41,611 nt of DNA from the NCBI GenBank assembly GCA_004357385.1, contig SMWF01000098.1:1-41611 (forward strand). Reading direction: 5' to 3'. The position numbers and the translations under genes are program-made. Source of the stretch: Gammaproteobacteria bacterium (GTDB taxonomy: Bacteria > Pseudomonadota > Gammaproteobacteria > Pseudomonadales > Azotimanducaceae). Shown one piece after another: positions 38,869 through 41,611 of this stretch. The notes beneath the pieces are model-generated. The model was not told the origin of the DNA and did no database searches. It worked only from the letters and a program-made list of their open reading frames with translations. The stretch's first letter is position 1. Each line of letters opens with the position of its first letter.

Positions 38869-38920
38869 AACTGAACCCCAAACCTGAAGCCGCTTGTTCG
38901 TGCCTCATTGCACGCGCGTG

Positions 38921-41611
<2,691 letters not shown>

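Overview
The window is ordinary core chromosome of a gammaproteobacterium with fairly high G+C (about 60% by eye). The 16S 5' part, the rRNA leader, and a run of gene orders shared with Pseudomonas and E. coli all fit this: tyrS/M23 peptidase/anmK/erpA, dksA/gluQRS/NtrC-type regulator/pcnB/panB/panC/pgi/acs, and pnp-rpsO-truB-rbfA-infB-nusA-rimP/tRNA-fMet/tRNA-Leu/secG-tpiA-glmM-folP-ftsH/rlmE//yhbY/greA-carB. It is not a pseudomonad: cbrA, folK and panD are missing from their usual slots. I cannot name the order with confidence. No prophage, transposon, CRISPR array or defence island is visible.

Layout. 1-830 holds the 5' part of a 16S rRNA gene (minus strand) with its leader, boxA and a near-consensus promoter placed directly behind tyrS. 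830-7548 holds tyrS, then divergently a MepM-like endopeptidase overlapping anmK (cell-wall turnover and recycling), then erpA (Fe-S delivery), a bactofilin and a DUF6776-type membrane coiled-coil protein (minus strand), and a broken ClC chloride-channel gene. 7579-10329 is a plus-strand heme block (hemJ, hemL) coupled to an adenosine kinase. 10304-12221 is sfsA and an aminotransferase (minus). 12403-22627 is a long plus-strand run: dksA, gluQRS, an atypical NtrC-family regulator, pcnB, a deoxynucleoside kinase, panB, panC, pgi and acs. 22706-37300 is the minus-strand translation/RNA/envelope block from ftsH down to pnp, with two tRNA genes and tandem terminators before rimP. 37426-41611 holds rlmE, the divergent yhbY, greA and a carB cut by the window edge.

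How the genes work together. Most are housekeeping: translation (tyrS, infB, nusA, rimP, rbfA, truB, rpsO, rlmE, yhbY, two tRNAs), RNA decay (pcnB, pnp), stringent control and transcription fidelity (dksA, greA, nusA), cofactor synthesis (panB, panC, folP, hemJ, hemL, erpA), and central and envelope metabolism (pgi, tpiA, acs, glmM, anmK, the M23 endopeptidase, secG, ftsH).

The points most worth a second look are: (1) the regulator at 13854-15197, which occupies the CbrB position but has lost the phospho-acceptor Asp, the switch Thr and the Lys of its receiver, and also has a GALAGA loop instead of GAFTGA and a Gln at an arginine-finger position, with no partner kinase beside it; (2) the ClC gene with two internal deletions; (3) a tyrosyl-tRNA synthetase with QAGN in place of the HIGH motif; (4) an initiator tRNA with a U1xU72 mismatch; (5) a perfect 22-bp palindrome before erpA, a three-copy 11-bp repeat before hemL, and a possibly leaderless yhbY. 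All calls were made by reading the sequence; no database search was run.
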